From positions 1-21,785 of the forward strand of contig NZ_CAJZFJ010000038.1 of assembly GCF_915070105.1 (NCBI RefSeq): a stretch of 21,785 nt of DNA. Direction: 5' to 3'. The notes beneath the pieces are model-generated. The model worked only from the letters and a program-made list of their open reading frames with translations. It had not been told where the DNA came from and made no database searches. The position numbers and the translations under genes were made by a program. Each line of letters opens with the position of its first letter. Positions within the stretch are counted from its first letter, which is position 1. Below, piece after piece: positions 21,458 through 21,785 of the stretch. This stretch comes from an uncultured Porphyromonas sp. GTDB taxonomy: Bacteria > Bacteroidota > Bacteroidia > Bacteroidales > Porphyromonadaceae.

Positions 21458-21465
21458 CAAAGTTA
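21458..21465 (-). promoter_or_regulatory. Predicted -7 box of the envelope gene run
   Basis: The minus strand reads TAACTTTG, an exact TAnnTTTG match, giving a leader of about 45 nt to the ATG at 21409. No clear -33 TTTG is visible. Confidence 0.55.
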
Positions 21466-21630
21466 CGGAAACAACCCCATACATCTCCTGAGGACTAACT
21501 CCTTACAACCTCTACCTCCCTACTTGTCTGAGGAGAGAAGGGCTCAAGCTGCTCCCTTCGCTCCTGGAGGTAAGTCCCCGTGCCAGTGGAGTATATTGGG
21601 CGAGAGGAGGGGAACTAGCGCCTATTCAGG

Positions 21631-21785
21631 CAGGGCTGACGCATGAAATCAGCATAGTGCGAGGGCAAGGTCGTCAAGGAGCATACGCCGAAGGTAGAAA
21701 TATCTATGTCCTAGGCTAGATATGCCAAGTGAACACCTCCTACCTAGGAGGGATGAGTGTACACGTGTGTACACAACTGTATACC
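21631..21785 (-). mobile_element. MITE-like repeat element, copy C (inverted, cut by window end)
   Basis: Reading the minus strand gives the same right half as copies A and B: palindromic units, then CCCTCCTAGGTAGGAGG, TTTCTACCTTCGG, GATTTCATGCGTCAGCCCTG. The distance from the array to the terminal repeat is 126 bp here, against 127 in A and 128 in B. Its end, CAGGGCTGACGCATGA on the plus strand, closely matches the left end of copy A (CAGGGCTGATGCTTGA, 14 of 16). The left half lies beyond the window. Confidence 0.75.
21757..21785. repeat. Minisatellite of copy C, partial
   Basis: One full unit (21757-21774, GTGTACACACGTGTACAC on the minus strand) is identical to the last units of copy A. 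The next unit begins at 21779 and its visible end (GGTATAC on the minus strand) matches the divergent unit 2 of copies A and B. The rest is outside the window. Confidence 0.85.

Noticed and set aside
21410..21484. Upstream ATG extension of the LysM protein
   Set aside because: It would start before the predicted -7 box at 21458-21465 and place 25 residues ahead of a standard signal peptide.

Overview
The window reads as Bacteroidales DNA, most likely Porphyromonas or a close relative. The evidence is a Bacteroidetes/spirochaete/chlamydia-style V-type ATPase operon, Bacteroidetes-specific envelope families, starts with little or no Shine-Dalgarno, and five good matches to the Bacteroidetes -7 box TAnnTTTG placed just upstream of genes. 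The species call is inference.

Layout. (1) 1-4549, minus strand: a two-rhomboid pair (one intact, one apparently dead), an endonuclease/exonuclease/phosphatase-fold membrane protein and a polysaccharide-deacetylase-like protein. After these, cut by the window edge, comes the first 35 codons of a DAHP synthase/chorismate mutase. (2) 4550-5530: a divergent, gene-free control region holding a repeat element (copy A) and the ATPase promoter. (3) 5531-13949, plus strand: V-type ATPase genes E, DUF2764, A, B, a peptidase E-like gene, D, I and K, closed by a strong bidirectional hairpin. (4) 14034-16016, minus strand: an Lrp/AsnC regulator translationally coupled to xseA. (5) 16405-16797: a small Sel1/TPR-like protein. 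(6) 16798-17776: gene-poor, with copy B of the repeat element. (7) 17777-21465, minus strand: a cell-envelope run of four exported proteins (LysM plus periplasmic-binding-like protein, beta-barrel protein, SH3b protein, M15B D,D-carboxypeptidase). (8) Copy C of the repeat element, inverted and cut by the window end.

The most interesting structure is the dispersed repeat. Three copies share about 355 bp of alignable sequence, have terminal inverted repeats, carry no gene, and contain a minisatellite of 22-bp units built from paired GTGTACAC palindromes. Copies A and B have the same length once their different unit numbers (5 and 3) are subtracted. It looks like a MITE with a variable palindromic array inside. 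Other points are the inactive-looking rhomboid partner, a peptidase inserted in the ATPase operon, the lack of recognisable C/F/G ATPase subunits with DUF2764 in their place, an ion-site signature in subunit K, and a tetranucleotide repeat in the leader of the SH3b gene.
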